The notes under the pieces: model-generated
Seen by the model: only the letters and a program-made list of their open reading frames with translations
What the model was told of the DNA's origin: nothing
The model's database searches: none
Shown here: positions 1 through 7,541 of the stretch, piece by piece
Numbering within the stretch: the first letter of the stretch is position 1
Layout of the letters: every line of letters starts with the position of its first letter
Translations under genes and position numbers: made by a program
NCBI GenBank assembly: GCA_903928755.1
Contig: CAIYSH010000011.1
Location: forward strand, 1-11,815
DNA from: an uncultured Alphaproteobacteria bacterium
Lineage (GTDB): Bacteria > Pseudomonadota > Alphaproteobacteria > Caulobacterales > Caulobacteraceae
Direction: 5' to 3'
Length of the DNA: 11,815 bases

Positions 1-638
1 GCGACCTGCCTGCCGGCCATCCATATGCGCGGGTCATGCCCCCCAATGTCTGGCCAACAGAAATTCCCGGGTTCCGAGAGGATCTTTCCCGGCTCTATGC
101 CGCCCTGGACAATCTGGGAAATCAGGTCCTCGAGGCAATTGCCTACAATCTGGGGCTGGACCGGAACTTCTTTGTTGGGCCTGTGGACAAGGGCAATTCC
201 ATTCTGAGGCTGCTTCACTATCCGCCCGTCCCGCAGGATGGCCCGAATATCCGGGCCGGGGCCCACGCCGACATCAATGTCATCACCCTGCTTCTCGGGG
301 CCGAGGAGGCGGGACTGGAAGTTCAGGACCGTGACGGGGCCTGGCTGGCGATCAACCCACCGCCTGGATCGGTTGTCTGCAATATCGGCGACATGCTGGA
401 ACGCCTGACCAACAGGGTCCTGCCTTCGACCGTTCACCGAGTGGTCAATCCGGCACCGGAGCGGCGCGGCTTCCCGCGTTACTCCACACCGTTCTTCCTG
501 CATTTCAATCCGGACTTCGACATCGTCACCCTGCCCTCCTGTATTTCGGAGGACCGTCCGGACCTCTATCCCGATCCGCTGAATGCCCAGGAATTCCTGG
601 AAATCCGGCTGAGGGAGATCAAGCTCGTCCAGACCTGA
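1..638 (+). CDS. 2-oxoglutarate/Fe(II)-dependent oxygenase, isopenicillin N synthase-like family (C-terminal part, truncated by window edge)
   Basis: Partial gene; its reading frame is open from base 3 and runs to TGA at 636-638. The first in-frame ATG lies at 36, but residues before it (DLPAGHPYARV) already fit the family, so the true start is outside the window. The double-stranded beta-helix core is visible. The iron ligands of the HxD...H triad are His (264-266), Asp (270-272, in AHADINVITLL) and the distal His (435-437, in TVHRVVN). The 2-oxoglutarate-binding RxS is Arg 477-479 and Ser 483-485 (RYSTPFF). 'NVWP...PGFR' near the front is typical of bacterial members annotated as isopenicillin N synthase-like or DIOX_N/2OG-FeII_Oxy proteins. 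The substrate cannot be told from sequence, since the family covers many small-molecule oxidations. No N-terminal DIOX_N domain is visible because of the truncation. The gene converges on the TadG-like gene with no spacer. The family call is secure; the specific reaction is unknown. Confidence 0.9.
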   Translation, partial: DLPAGHPYARVMPPNVWPTEIPGFREDLSRLYAALDNLGNQVLEAIAYNLGLDRNFFVGPVDKGNSILRLLHYPPVPQDGPNIRAGAHADINVITLLLGAEEAGLEVQDRDGAWLAINPPPGSVVCNIGDMLERLTNRVLPSTVHRVVNPAPERRGFPRYSTPFFLHFNPDFDIVTLPSCISEDRPDLYPDPLNAQEFLEIRLREIKLVQT

Positions 639-642
639 TCAG
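635..642. other. Abutting convergent stop codons forming a palindrome (CTGATCAG)
   Basis: The TGA of the oxygenase (636-638) is followed immediately by the TGA of the minus-strand TadG-like gene (read as TCA at 639-641). There is no intergenic base. The two stops create an 8-bp perfect palindrome. No GC-rich hairpin plus T-run is visible here, so any transcription terminators must lie inside the opposing coding sequences or transcription must overlap. Confidence 0.85.
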
Positions 643-2255
643 TGGGAGATATGCAGGGTATCGATGGAACCAGCTATGGCTGCAAAGGCCGCGTTCAGCT
701 GCGAGACATCCTGGACATCGAAGTATTTGTCCCCGGATGAAGCACAGGCCTGAAGGACTGCGGACGCCCCCGTCTTCACTTCGACCCGAACCGTGTAGAG
801 GGTAATGTCCCTGGCCTTGATGTTCTGGCAAAGGGTGCTGAGGCGGGAATTCATGGCCTGGGTGCGGGTCGTGGGTGAACCACCGAAGATCCCCAGCAGA
901 CCCTGCCAGATATAGCCCAGACCGCTGTAATAGGATCTGTTCTGCTCGGCACCTGAGCCGGGATCGCCCATGGTATTCTCACCATCCGTCATCAGGATGA
1001 TGATCTTGCGCACACCTTCGGTACCGTAGGCGGAACCGTCAGCGAGGGGCGCATTGGGGGACAGGCTGTGCCAGCCCCACATCAGACCAAGGGGTATGTT
1101 GGTGTCTCCCACTGCAACCATACCGTCTATGGCCGACTTCAGGTCAACAAAGGCCGGGGTGAGGCGGATCATGGGCTGCAGGCTGCATCCGCCATTCGGG
1201 CCCAACTGATATCCGGAGCCCGCCTGGAATCCCACGGCCGGCGACGACACATACTTCCCGGAATTCTGCTCCCGGATCAGCCAGCTGGATGCATTCGTCC
1301 CATCCGGCAGGTAGTCATTGGGGTAGCCATAGAAGCCTGCGGCAGAATCCGGCTCGTCTGGCCAGAAAAACGGCGTGAAAAGTGTGTCAGGAGACCCGTG
1401 CACCGGTGCCGTGTCCTGGATGTCATAGGGCCTGGGCCTTGCCTCTACGCAACCTTCCCAGGGCGTATTGTTCATCTGCTTCAACAGGGCGAAACGGTCT
1501 GTCTGCCGGTCAAAAATATCCAGGCCGACCCCGAGGCGCGCGTGGGCAACGCCCTCCGGATCGATCCATGCCGGAATGTCGGGCCCACTGTGTGACACGG
1601 GATCATAGGCAATGGTCTGGGTCGTCCCCTGAACGCGAACGGTCATGGAAAAGGGTACCAGGGATATCCGGAGCGGGGTCGGCTCCGTACTCCTGAGGGA
1701 GGCTGCCTCCAGTGTATCGATCAGGTTTTTGGCTGCGACCTTCAGGGTGGAAATCTTCTTCCCGGCCATGGACCCGGTATTATCAAGGACCAGTGCAACT
1801 TCGAGCCTGTCAACTGACCGGCCCACATCGGCGTTGGCCGTCAGGTTCTGGTGTGGCCAGAGGCCTGGTGCAATGCCGCCGGGGGTTACCTCTGCGGAGG
1901 CCATGACCTTGTTGGCCGGAGTCAGGGTGAAATCGGAACGAACAAGGGCGCTGCCGGTCGGAAGGACCAGGTTTGCCCTGAGCGCCGCGTCGCCAATCAG
2001 GTCAATGTCCCGTTCCGTCATCGCCGTTGATCGCGCCGCTGCCAGGGTCGCAGCATCCAAAGCATCCTGCAATTGCGTCCTCTGGAGGGTGTTCTGGTAG
2101 GAATCGACAACGCCGAGAACGAGTGGCGTCATCACGACCATGGAGAGGGCAAAAATGACGGCAACAGCACCATGCTCGCTACGCTGGCCCGACAGGAATT
2201 CCTGAAGGCACACACGCAGACGGGCGGGAGGAAGCGGCGGCTTTTTGACCGGCAT
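639..2255 (-). CDS. TadG-like pilus assembly protein with von Willebrand factor A domain
   Basis: 538 aa from ATG 2255-2253. The frame stays open to a TTG at 2291, but the ATG is preferred: it has AAGG ten bases upstream, while the TTG has no Shine-Dalgarno. The N-terminus is basic and proline-rich, followed by a TadE/TadG-type membrane segment (about residues 29-50, HGAVAVIFALSMVV) that anchors the protein in the inner membrane. The next stretch, 'LQRTQLQDALDAATLAAAR' (about 57-75), is the classic TadG/TadE N-terminal signature. The vWA domain spans about 150-530. Its metal-site residues are D158-N-T-G-S162, a Thr in 'DTNIPLG' (T385) and D424 in 'ILMTDGEN'. A long insertion between them carries 'WEGCVEARPRPYD' (C269) and 'GGCSLQP' (C357), which recur in TadG-family proteins and may form a disulfide. 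Family knowledge links TadG to Flp/Tad pilus assembly or surface adhesion. No other tad gene is in the window, so this copy may be an orphan with a different role. It is divergent from the alpha-2-macroglobulin operon. Confidence 0.85.
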   Translation of the reverse strand: MPVKKPPLPPARLRVCLQEFLSGQRSEHGAVAVIFALSMVVMTPLVLGVVDSYQNTLQRTQLQDALDAATLAAARSTAMTERDIDLIGDAALRANLVLPTGSALVRSDFTLTPANKVMASAEVTPGGIAPGLWPHQNLTANADVGRSVDRLEVALVLDNTGSMAGKKISTLKVAAKNLIDTLEAASLRSTEPTPLRISLVPFSMTVRVQGTTQTIAYDPVSHSGPDIPAWIDPEGVAHARLGVGLDIFDRQTDRFALLKQMNNTPWEGCVEARPRPYDIQDTAPVHGSPDTLFTPFFWPDEPDSAAGFYGYPNDYLPDGTNASSWLIREQNSGKYVSSPAVGFQAGSGYQLGPNGGCSLQPMIRLTPAFVDLKSAIDGMVAVGDTNIPLGLMWGWHSLSPNAPLADGSAYGTEGVRKIIILMTDGENTMGDPGSGAEQNRSYYSGLGYIWQGLLGIFGGSPTTRTQAMNSRLSTLCQNIKARDITLYTVRVEVKTGASAVLQACASSGDKYFDVQDVSQLNAAFAAIAGSIDTLHISH

Positions 2256-2322
2256 GAACGTGGTGCCTTGCTCTCGAAATGACGAGGCCAAGGTCGGCAG
2301 TCAGCGTAAAACAAACAGCGAC

Positions 2323-2364
2323 TTAAGGGGATTAACTGGGAACTAAGCCTGCCGGGCCTTAACC
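2323..2364. promoter_or_regulatory. Cluster of TTAA elements including a CtrA-like box (TTAA-N7-CTAA)
   Basis: TTAA occurs at 2323-2326, 2332-2335 and 2359-2362 (the last as TTAACC), and CTAA at 2343-2346. TTAA 2332-2335 and CTAA 2343-2346 are separated by exactly seven bases, one mismatch from the CtrA consensus TTAA-N7-TTAA known from Caulobacter and relatives. TTAACC at 2359 resembles a CtrA half-site. The cluster lies 70-110 bp upstream of the TadG-like ATG and 120-165 bp upstream of the A2M ATG. CtrA control of pilus-related genes is established in Caulobacter; its action here is inference. Four TTAA-like words in 42 bp of GC-rich DNA are unlikely to be pure chance but are not proof. Confidence 0.35.
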
Positions 2365-2403
2365 AGACCTGCTGCCTGCCGACCCGGGCGCGGCGCCTTC
2401 GAT

Positions 2404-2430
2404 GTCAACGGCATCTGATACCGGATTGAC
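2404..2430. repeat. Imperfect inverted repeat (GTCAACGG / CCGGATTGAC)
   Basis: The left arm GTCAACGG (2404-2411) pairs with the right arm CCG-GA-TTGAC (2421-2430), with a two-base bulge (GA) and a nine-base spacer. It could be an operator overlapping the candidate -35 element of the A2M operon, or a chance palindrome. No regulator gene is adjacent to help decide. Confidence 0.25.
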
Positions 2431-2454
2431 GCCCGAAGGACTTTGGCGCTCCAC
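2426..2454 (+). promoter_or_regulatory. Candidate promoter of the A2M-pbpC operon
   Basis: TTGACGC (2426-2432) matches the alphaproteobacterial housekeeping -35 consensus TTGACGS. Fifteen bases on, GCTCCAC (2448-2454) is a partial match to the -10 element GCTANAWC, with its GCT and one A conserved. A start near 2460 would give a leader of roughly 25 bases to the ATG at 2487. The -35 is good and the -10 is poor, so this remains tentative. Confidence 0.25.
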
Positions 2455-2473
2455 TCCCCCGACCGCGCGGGTT

Positions 2474-2478
2474 GGGAG
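2474..2478 (+). promoter_or_regulatory. Ribosome binding site that decides the A2M start (GGGAG)
   Basis: GGGAG sits eight bases before ATG 2487, ideal spacing. An in-frame TTG at 2472 lies before this element and has no Shine-Dalgarno of its own, so the ATG is chosen over it. Confidence 0.6.
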
Positions 2479-2486
2479 CCTGTTTC

Positions 2487-5400
2487 ATGACCTCTGAGAA
2501 CGAACCAAGGCCTGAGCCAGGATCACACTCCGGACGGGAGGGTTACCTCCAGCAATTCCGCGACCTGTTCACCAAGCTCAGGACACGGCAGATGTCCGTC
2601 CTGCTCAGCGCAGGCCTGGTCGTCATGGCCTTCAGTGGTGGTCTGCTGACCGCAAGGCACCTGGAACACCGCCCGGCCATGACCGCTGCAGCGGAATCCC
2701 GCGGCGCACCCTGGTCACTTTTCGGCAAACCCCGCGGGGCCGATGCTGCGCGCCGGGGCATGCCCAGGCCGGAAGGCTTTGCGGTCTGGCGGTCCCGGAT
2801 AGACTCTTCGAAGGCCGAACCCCTTGCCTGTGTCGAGATGACCACGGCCCTGGATCCCGGAAGGGCCTATGGCGATTATGTACTTGTTTCCCCCGATCTC
2901 GGGCATCCTCCGGCAGTAACCGTGCAGGGATCTGAAATATGTGTCGGCGGCATAGGATTCAGGGACCGTCGCATCACCCTGTTGAAAGGCCTGACTGACA
3001 AGAAGGGGGACGCCCTGGCAACCAATGCCGATGTCGATTTCACCTTCGGGGAGAAATCCCCCTATGTGGGTTTTGCCGGCAGCGGCGTGATCCTGCCCCG
3101 GGAAGACTCTGACGGAATCGGAATTGAAACCGTGAACGTCACCAAGCTGCATATCGAAGTCTGGCGGGTCGTCGACCGCAATCTTGTCCGAAAGAATATC
3201 AGCGCCCCCGATCCGACCCCGGAAGGGGAATACACCTATGATGCGGGCGATGATGGAGCCGACGACGTCGGTCGTGTGGTCTGGAAAGGCGACATCGCGG
3301 TCAATGCGGCCGGCGAAGGTGCCAGGGCGACAACGGTCTTCCCGCTCGGCGCGGTCCTGAAAGACATGAAACCCGGCGGCTATGTCATCAAGGCAAGGGA
3401 TGCATCCGGCGGACGGCCGAGTGGCACCGACAACGCTTATGACCCGAACCCGCCGGCTCAGGCCCGGCGCTGGGTCATGTTTACAGACATGGCCCTGTCC
3501 GCCTATGGCGGCTCTGACGCCCTGGACGTGGTTGTGCGATCCCTGAAAACAGCAAAAGTCCTTCCCGGGGTCTCCCTGACCCTGGTCGCGCGAAACGGTG
3601 AAGACCTGGCGACCGGCAAGGCCGATGCTTCCGGCCGGATCCGGTTCGATCATGCCCTTATGGTGGGAGAAGGCCCTGCGGGTGCCAGGATGATCATGGC
3701 CTATGGGCCCATGGGCGATCTGGCCATTCTGGACCTCGACCGGGCACCGGTAGACCTCTCCAAACAGTCCACGGGCGGGCGCACCTCCGATAACAGCGTC
3801 GGAGGCCGCACATCGGCCAGTCTGGTTGATGCCTATGTCTACAGCGACCGCGGCATATACCGTCCGGGTGAGACCCTGCACCTCAATGCCCTGCTGCGTG
3901 ACCGGGAGATCAGGGCGGTGAAGGACCGCAAGGGTGCCGTCGTTGTCCTGCGCCCGTCCGGGGTCGAGTTCAGACGTTATCCCTTTACCGGGACCCCGCA
4001 GGGCGTTGCGGGTGCGGATGTCGCAATTCCCAAGAGTGCGCCGCGCGGCAGGTGGACCGCCAGGGTCGAGATCGACGGACTGGACAAGCCCGCGGGCCAG
4101 ATGTCCTTCCAGGTCGAAGACTTTGCCCCCCAGCGCCTGGCCGTCACCGCGACGGGCCAGGCAGAACTGCCGCTCAAGGCCGGCGAAAGCCGCAACATCC
4201 AGGTTCAGGCCAGATTCCTGTATGGCGCATCCGGTGCAGGCCTGCAGACCCAGGGCGAAGCCCGGCTGAAGGCCGATCCCGATCCCTTCCCCCAGTTTGA
4301 TGGCTATGTCTGGGGCGACCAGATTTCGACATTTCAGGAAAAATACCTCGACCTAGGCCAGTCCGTGACCGACGGCGAGGGACGCGCCATTGCGGCACTG
4401 AATGCCGCCCAGGCCGGGGATACGGCCCAGCCCCTGATTGCCGCATTCACCACAAGCGTCTTTGAGCCGGGGGGACGGCCGGTGCGGGAAACACTGGATC
4501 TCAAGGTCCGGACGAAGCCTGTCTATCTGGGGGTCAAGGTTGACCAGGGTGACTCCAGCGGCGCCGGGGATCCGACCATTGCCCTCAACGTCATCGCCGC
4601 AGACACGCTGGGACGTCGTGTCGCCGCCAATGGGGTGAGCTATACCCTGATTGCTGAAAACTGGGATTATGACTGGTTCCAGCAGAATGGACGCTGGCAG
4701 TGGCGCCGGACCAATCGCGACGCTGTTGTTCAGCGCGGAAACCTGACCATAGGTCAAGGTCAGCCTGCCCGGATCGCCCGCCGACTGGGCTGGGGCGACT
4801 ATCGCCTCGAACTGGTCGGTAACGGCGGAGTGAGGACAACCATCCGCTTTGCTTCCGGCTGGGGCGGCACGACCAGTGATATCGCGGCCCCGGATTTTGT
4901 CAGGGTCAGCGCCGGAACCAGGCCTTATGCCCAGGGCGAGACTGTGGACGTCACCCTGAAGCCACCCTATGCCGGCGAAGCTCAGATCGCTGTGGCCACG
5001 GATCGACTGATTGATTTCAGGACGGTATCGGTCGGCAAGAACGGAACGACGGTCCGCCTGAAGACGGATGCCAGTTGGGGCGGCGGGGCCTATGTCCTGG
5101 TCAGTGTCATCCAGCCCCGTGACCCGGTGGCCTCGCCAAGGCCCAAGCGGGCACTTGGTCTCATCTATGTGCCTCTTGAACCCCAGGGCCGTAAGCTGAC
5201 GGTTGCACTCGATACACCGGAAAAGCTGAACTCAAGGGCGACCCTTGATGTCCCCGTGACCATCCGGGGTGCCGGGTTTGGCGGAAAGGCCCGGGTCACC
5301 CTCGCCGCCGTGGACGAAGGCGTTCTCCAACTGACGAAGTTCAGCAGCCCGGATCCCCTCAAATGGTATTTCGGGAAAAAGGCGCTGACTGTCGACTACC

Positions 5401-7541
5401 GTGACGACTATGGCCGCATTCTTGATCCCAACCTCGGGGCCCCGGCCAATGTCAGTTTCGGGGGCGATGAGGTTGGCGGCGAAGGCCTGACCACGACACC
5501 GATCAAGACGGTAGCCCTCTGGTCTGGAACCGTCGAAACCGGCCCTGACGGGAAAGCGGTCATCCATCTGCCGGCGGCCGATTTCAATGGAGAACTGCGT
5601 CTGATGGCGGTGGCTTGGACCGATACGGCCGTGGGGGCAACCTCGAAACCCGTCACCGTCCGGGAAGCCCTGGTAGCCGATCTCTCCCTGCCGCGTTTCC
5701 TGGCACCTGGCGACAAGGCAGTCGCGACCCTGGAACTGCACAATCTGGAAGGCAGGGCTGGAAGCTATCTGGCTGAACTGACGTCTGGCGGGGGCATCAT
5801 GGCACCGTTCAAACGGGCCTTTCAGCTGGCCCTTGGCCAGAGGATCGCCGAGCGGATACCCTTCAATGCGCCCAACCATACAGGGATCGGCGAGGTTGGC
5901 TTCAGGGTCTCCGGACCAGCTTTCAGCACAGGCAAGACCTATTCCCTGCAGACCCGCCTCGGATGGGGCCCGATCACCCGCACCACCACCGAACTGCAGA
6001 AGGCCGGAGAAACCTACACCCCCAATGCAGCCCTCATGTCGGGCATGGCAGCCGGGGATGTTTCACTGCAGGTCAGCTATTCGCCCTTCCGCGGCTTTGA
6101 CCCCGGTCCGATAGCCATGGCCCTGTCGCGCTATCCATATGGCTGCACCGAACAGACGGTTTCGACGGCCTATCCCTTGCTCTTTGCCACGGAGGTTTCG
6201 TCCGATCCGAAGCTCAAACGCACCTCGGCCGCTCTGGCTGGGGCCATAGGCAAGCTGCTGGACCGTCAGACCCTGGACGGTGCCTTTGGTCTCTGGCGGG
6301 TTGGCGATGGCCAGGCAGACGCCTGGCTGGGTGCCTATGCCACAGACTTCATCATCTCTGCACAGAAGGCTGGACTGCCGGTTCCGCAGGACGCTGTCGA
6401 CCGGGCCTTGGGTGCCATGCGCCAGATTTCCCGCCCGGATGGCTGGAGCTCCGTAGCCTACCGCCTGGATTATCCGGCAAACTGGTCGGGATCCCCGGAA
6501 GCCTCAAAGAAGGCCACCATAGCCATGCGGTCCAGGGCATCCGCCTATGCCCTTTATGTGCTGGCCAAGGCCGGCCGCGGCGATCTGGCCCGTCTGCGCT
6601 GGTGGCATGACATCCAGCTGAAGTCCGAAGCCTCCCCCCTTGCCAAGGCCCAGATCGGTGCCGGTCTTTCCATGATGGGCGACCATGCCCGCGGGCGGTC
6701 TGCCCTGAAACAGGCCATAGCCGCCCTGGGCTATCGTCAGGAGGACGACTGGTATCAGAGCCCCCTCCGGGACCTCGCCGCCATTATCGCCCTGGCCTAC
6801 GAGTCCGGTGAGGTCGACATCGCCCGGGGCCTGCAAGCCCGCCTGGAAAACGCCGTCAAGGACCCTGACGCCCTCAATACCCAGGAGCAGGCCCGCTTGC
6901 TCCAGGCCGCCCACTACATGCTGGCCGTGGCCGGGCCCTTGAAGGTGACCGCCCAGGGTGCCTACCCGGCACCTGGCGCCACCACAGCACCCAGATGGAC
7001 GGTCGGTCGACTGGCCCAGGCCCACTTCGTCAATGCGGGTGGACCCGTCTGGCGGATGATCACGGTCACCGGGACGCCCCTCGTCCCGCCCGCCACGGCG
7101 CAGAATGGTCTGGTCCTGTCCAAGCGTCTGTTCAGCTTCAGTGGCAGTGCCGTGGACCCTGCCCGGATCCGTCAAGGAGACCGGATCATCATCCAGGTCA
7201 GCGGGCGGTCCGGACAGGGTCGCAGCATGGCTCTGGTTGTCGATGATCCGCTCCCGGCCGGATTCGAAATCGAGACCGTGCTGGGTCCCGACGATGCCCA
7301 GGGCGGGCCCTTCCGTTTCCTTGGCACCCTGACCCCGGCCAATGTCCAGGAAAGCCGCGATGACCGCTATGTGGCGGCCATGTCACTGACCGGGCATGCC
7401 GGATTCAGCTTTGCCTATGTTGCCAGAGCCGTGACACCAGGCGACTTCCTGCTGCCCGGCGCAGAGGCCCGGGACATGTATCGACCAGGTGTCAATGCGC
7501 GGACGGCTCCAGGACGGACGGCAATTGCTCCAGGTGCCTGA
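2487..7541 (+). CDS. Bacterial alpha-2-macroglobulin family protein (YfhM/ECAM-like), thioester-containing, signal-anchored
   Basis: 1684 aa from ATG 2487, close to E. coli ECAM in length. A cytoplasmic tail of about 35 residues precedes one hydrophobic segment (about 36-56, MSVLLSAGLVVMAF), so the protein is probably an inner-membrane-anchored periplasmic protein. Domains in order: N-terminal macroglobulin-like domains; MG2 with GIYRPGE (Y458-E462); bait-region domain with 'AAVDEGVLQLTKF' near 940; a Gly-rich loop about 990-1003; A2M domain from 'VALWSG' with 'LSLPRFLAPGD' (about 1005-1090); helical thioester domain with YGCTEQ (C1220 to Q1223); C-terminal MG10 ending in 'DMYRPGVNART'. CTEQ is the intact thioester motif, in which Cys and Gln crosslink and covalently trap attacking proteases after bait cleavage. 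There are only three cysteines (C115, C152, C1220). No lipobox is present, unlike ECAM, which is a lipoprotein. Its 3' end overlaps pbpC, the usual partner. The family call is certain; the protease-trap role comes from family knowledge. Confidence 0.95.
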   Translation: MTSENEPRPEPGSHSGREGYLQQFRDLFTKLRTRQMSVLLSAGLVVMAFSGGLLTARHLEHRPAMTAAAESRGAPWSLFGKPRGADAARRGMPRPEGFAVWRSRIDSSKAEPLACVEMTTALDPGRAYGDYVLVSPDLGHPPAVTVQGSEICVGGIGFRDRRITLLKGLTDKKGDALATNADVDFTFGEKSPYVGFAGSGVILPREDSDGIGIETVNVTKLHIEVWRVVDRNLVRKNISAPDPTPEGEYTYDAGDDGADDVGRVVWKGDIAVNAAGEGARATTVFPLGAVLKDMKPGGYVIKARDASGGRPSGTDNAYDPNPPAQARRWVMFTDMALSAYGGSDALDVVVRSLKTAKVLPGVSLTLVARNGEDLATGKADASGRIRFDHALMVGEGPAGARMIMAYGPMGDLAILDLDRAPVDLSKQSTGGRTSDNSVGGRTSASLVDAYVYSDRGIYRPGETLHLNALLRDREIRAVKDRKGAVVVLRPSGVEFRRYPFTGTPQGVAGADVAIPKSAPRGRWTARVEIDGLDKPAGQMSFQVEDFAPQRLAVTATGQAELPLKAGESRNIQVQARFLYGASGAGLQTQGEARLKADPDPFPQFDGYVWGDQISTFQEKYLDLGQSVTDGEGRAIAALNAAQAGDTAQPLIAAFTTSVFEPGGRPVRETLDLKVRTKPVYLGVKVDQGDSSGAGDPTIALNVIAADTLGRRVAANGVSYTLIAENWDYDWFQQNGRWQWRRTNRDAVVQRGNLTIGQGQPARIARRLGWGDYRLELVGNGGVRTTIRFASGWGGTTSDIAAPDFVRVSAGTRPYAQGETVDVTLKPPYAGEAQIAVATDRLIDFRTVSVGKNGTTVRLKTDASWGGGAYVLVSVIQPRDPVASPRPKRALGLIYVPLEPQGRKLTVALDTPEKLNSRATLDVPVTIRGAGFGGKARVTLAAVDEGVLQLTKFSSPDPLKWYFGKKALTVDYRDDYGRILDPNLGAPANVSFGGDEVGGEGLTTTPIKTVALWSGTVETGPDGKAVIHLPAADFNGELRLMAVAWTDTAVGATSKPVTVREALVADLSLPRFLAPGDKAVATLELHNLEGRAGSYLAELTSGGGIMAPFKRAFQLALGQRIAERIPFNAPNHTGIGEVGFRVSGPAFSTGKTYSLQTRLGWGPITRTTTELQKAGETYTPNAALMSGMAAGDVSLQVSYSPFRGFDPGPIAMALSRYPYGCTEQTVSTAYPLLFATEVSSDPKLKRTSAALAGAIGKLLDRQTLDGAFGLWRVGDGQADAWLGAYATDFIISAQKAGLPVPQDAVDRALGAMRQISRPDGWSSVAYRLDYPANWSGSPEASKKATIAMRSRASAYALYVLAKAGRGDLARLRWWHDIQLKSEASPLAKAQIGAGLSMMGDHARGRSALKQAIAALGYRQEDDWYQSPLRDLAAIIALAYESGEVDIARGLQARLENAVKDPDALNTQEQARLLQAAHYMLAVAGPLKVTAQGAYPAPGATTAPRWTVGRLAQAHFVNAGGPVWRMITVTGTPLVPPATAQNGLVLSKRLFSFSGSAVDPARIRQGDRIIIQVSGRSGQGRSMALVVDDPLPAGFEIETVLGPDDAQGGPFRFLGTLTPANVQESRDDRYVAAMSLTGHAGFSFAYVARAVTPGDFLLPGAEARDMYRPGVNARTAPGRTAIAPGA

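Larger units (their letters stand above)
2256..2486. promoter_or_regulatory. Divergent intergenic region between the TadG-like gene and the A2M-pbpC operon
   Basis: This 231-bp gap is the only substantial non-coding stretch in the window and must hold promoters for both directions. Bases 2301-2364 are noticeably AT-richer than the surroundings and contain several TTAA elements. The right half (2365-2470) is GC-rich and holds an imperfect inverted repeat and a weak alphaproteobacterial-type promoter match. No small ORF with a convincing ribosome binding site is seen in it, and no tRNA or riboswitch fold was recognised. Confidence 0.7.

Noticed and set aside
1068..1595. 175-codon plus-strand open frame opposite the TadG-like gene
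   Set aside because: Antisense shadow of the vWA gene with no recognisable motif.
2256..2291. TTG start at 2291 for the TadG-like gene
   Set aside because: No Shine-Dalgarno precedes the TTG; the ATG at 2255 has AAGG upstream and is the commoner codon.
2472..2486. TTG start for the A2M five codons upstream of ATG 2487
   Set aside because: The GGGAG element lies between TTG and ATG and can only serve the ATG. The Cys it would add is not in a lipobox context.
2715..3881. 388-codon minus-strand open frame inside the A2M gene
   Set aside because: No domain, no plausible ribosome binding context, and composition typical of an antisense frame; the plus-strand A2M is unambiguous.
6504..7175. 223-codon minus-strand open frame antisense to the A2M thioester and C-terminal domains
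   Set aside because: Gly/Gln/Asp/His-rich shadow composition and no domain.
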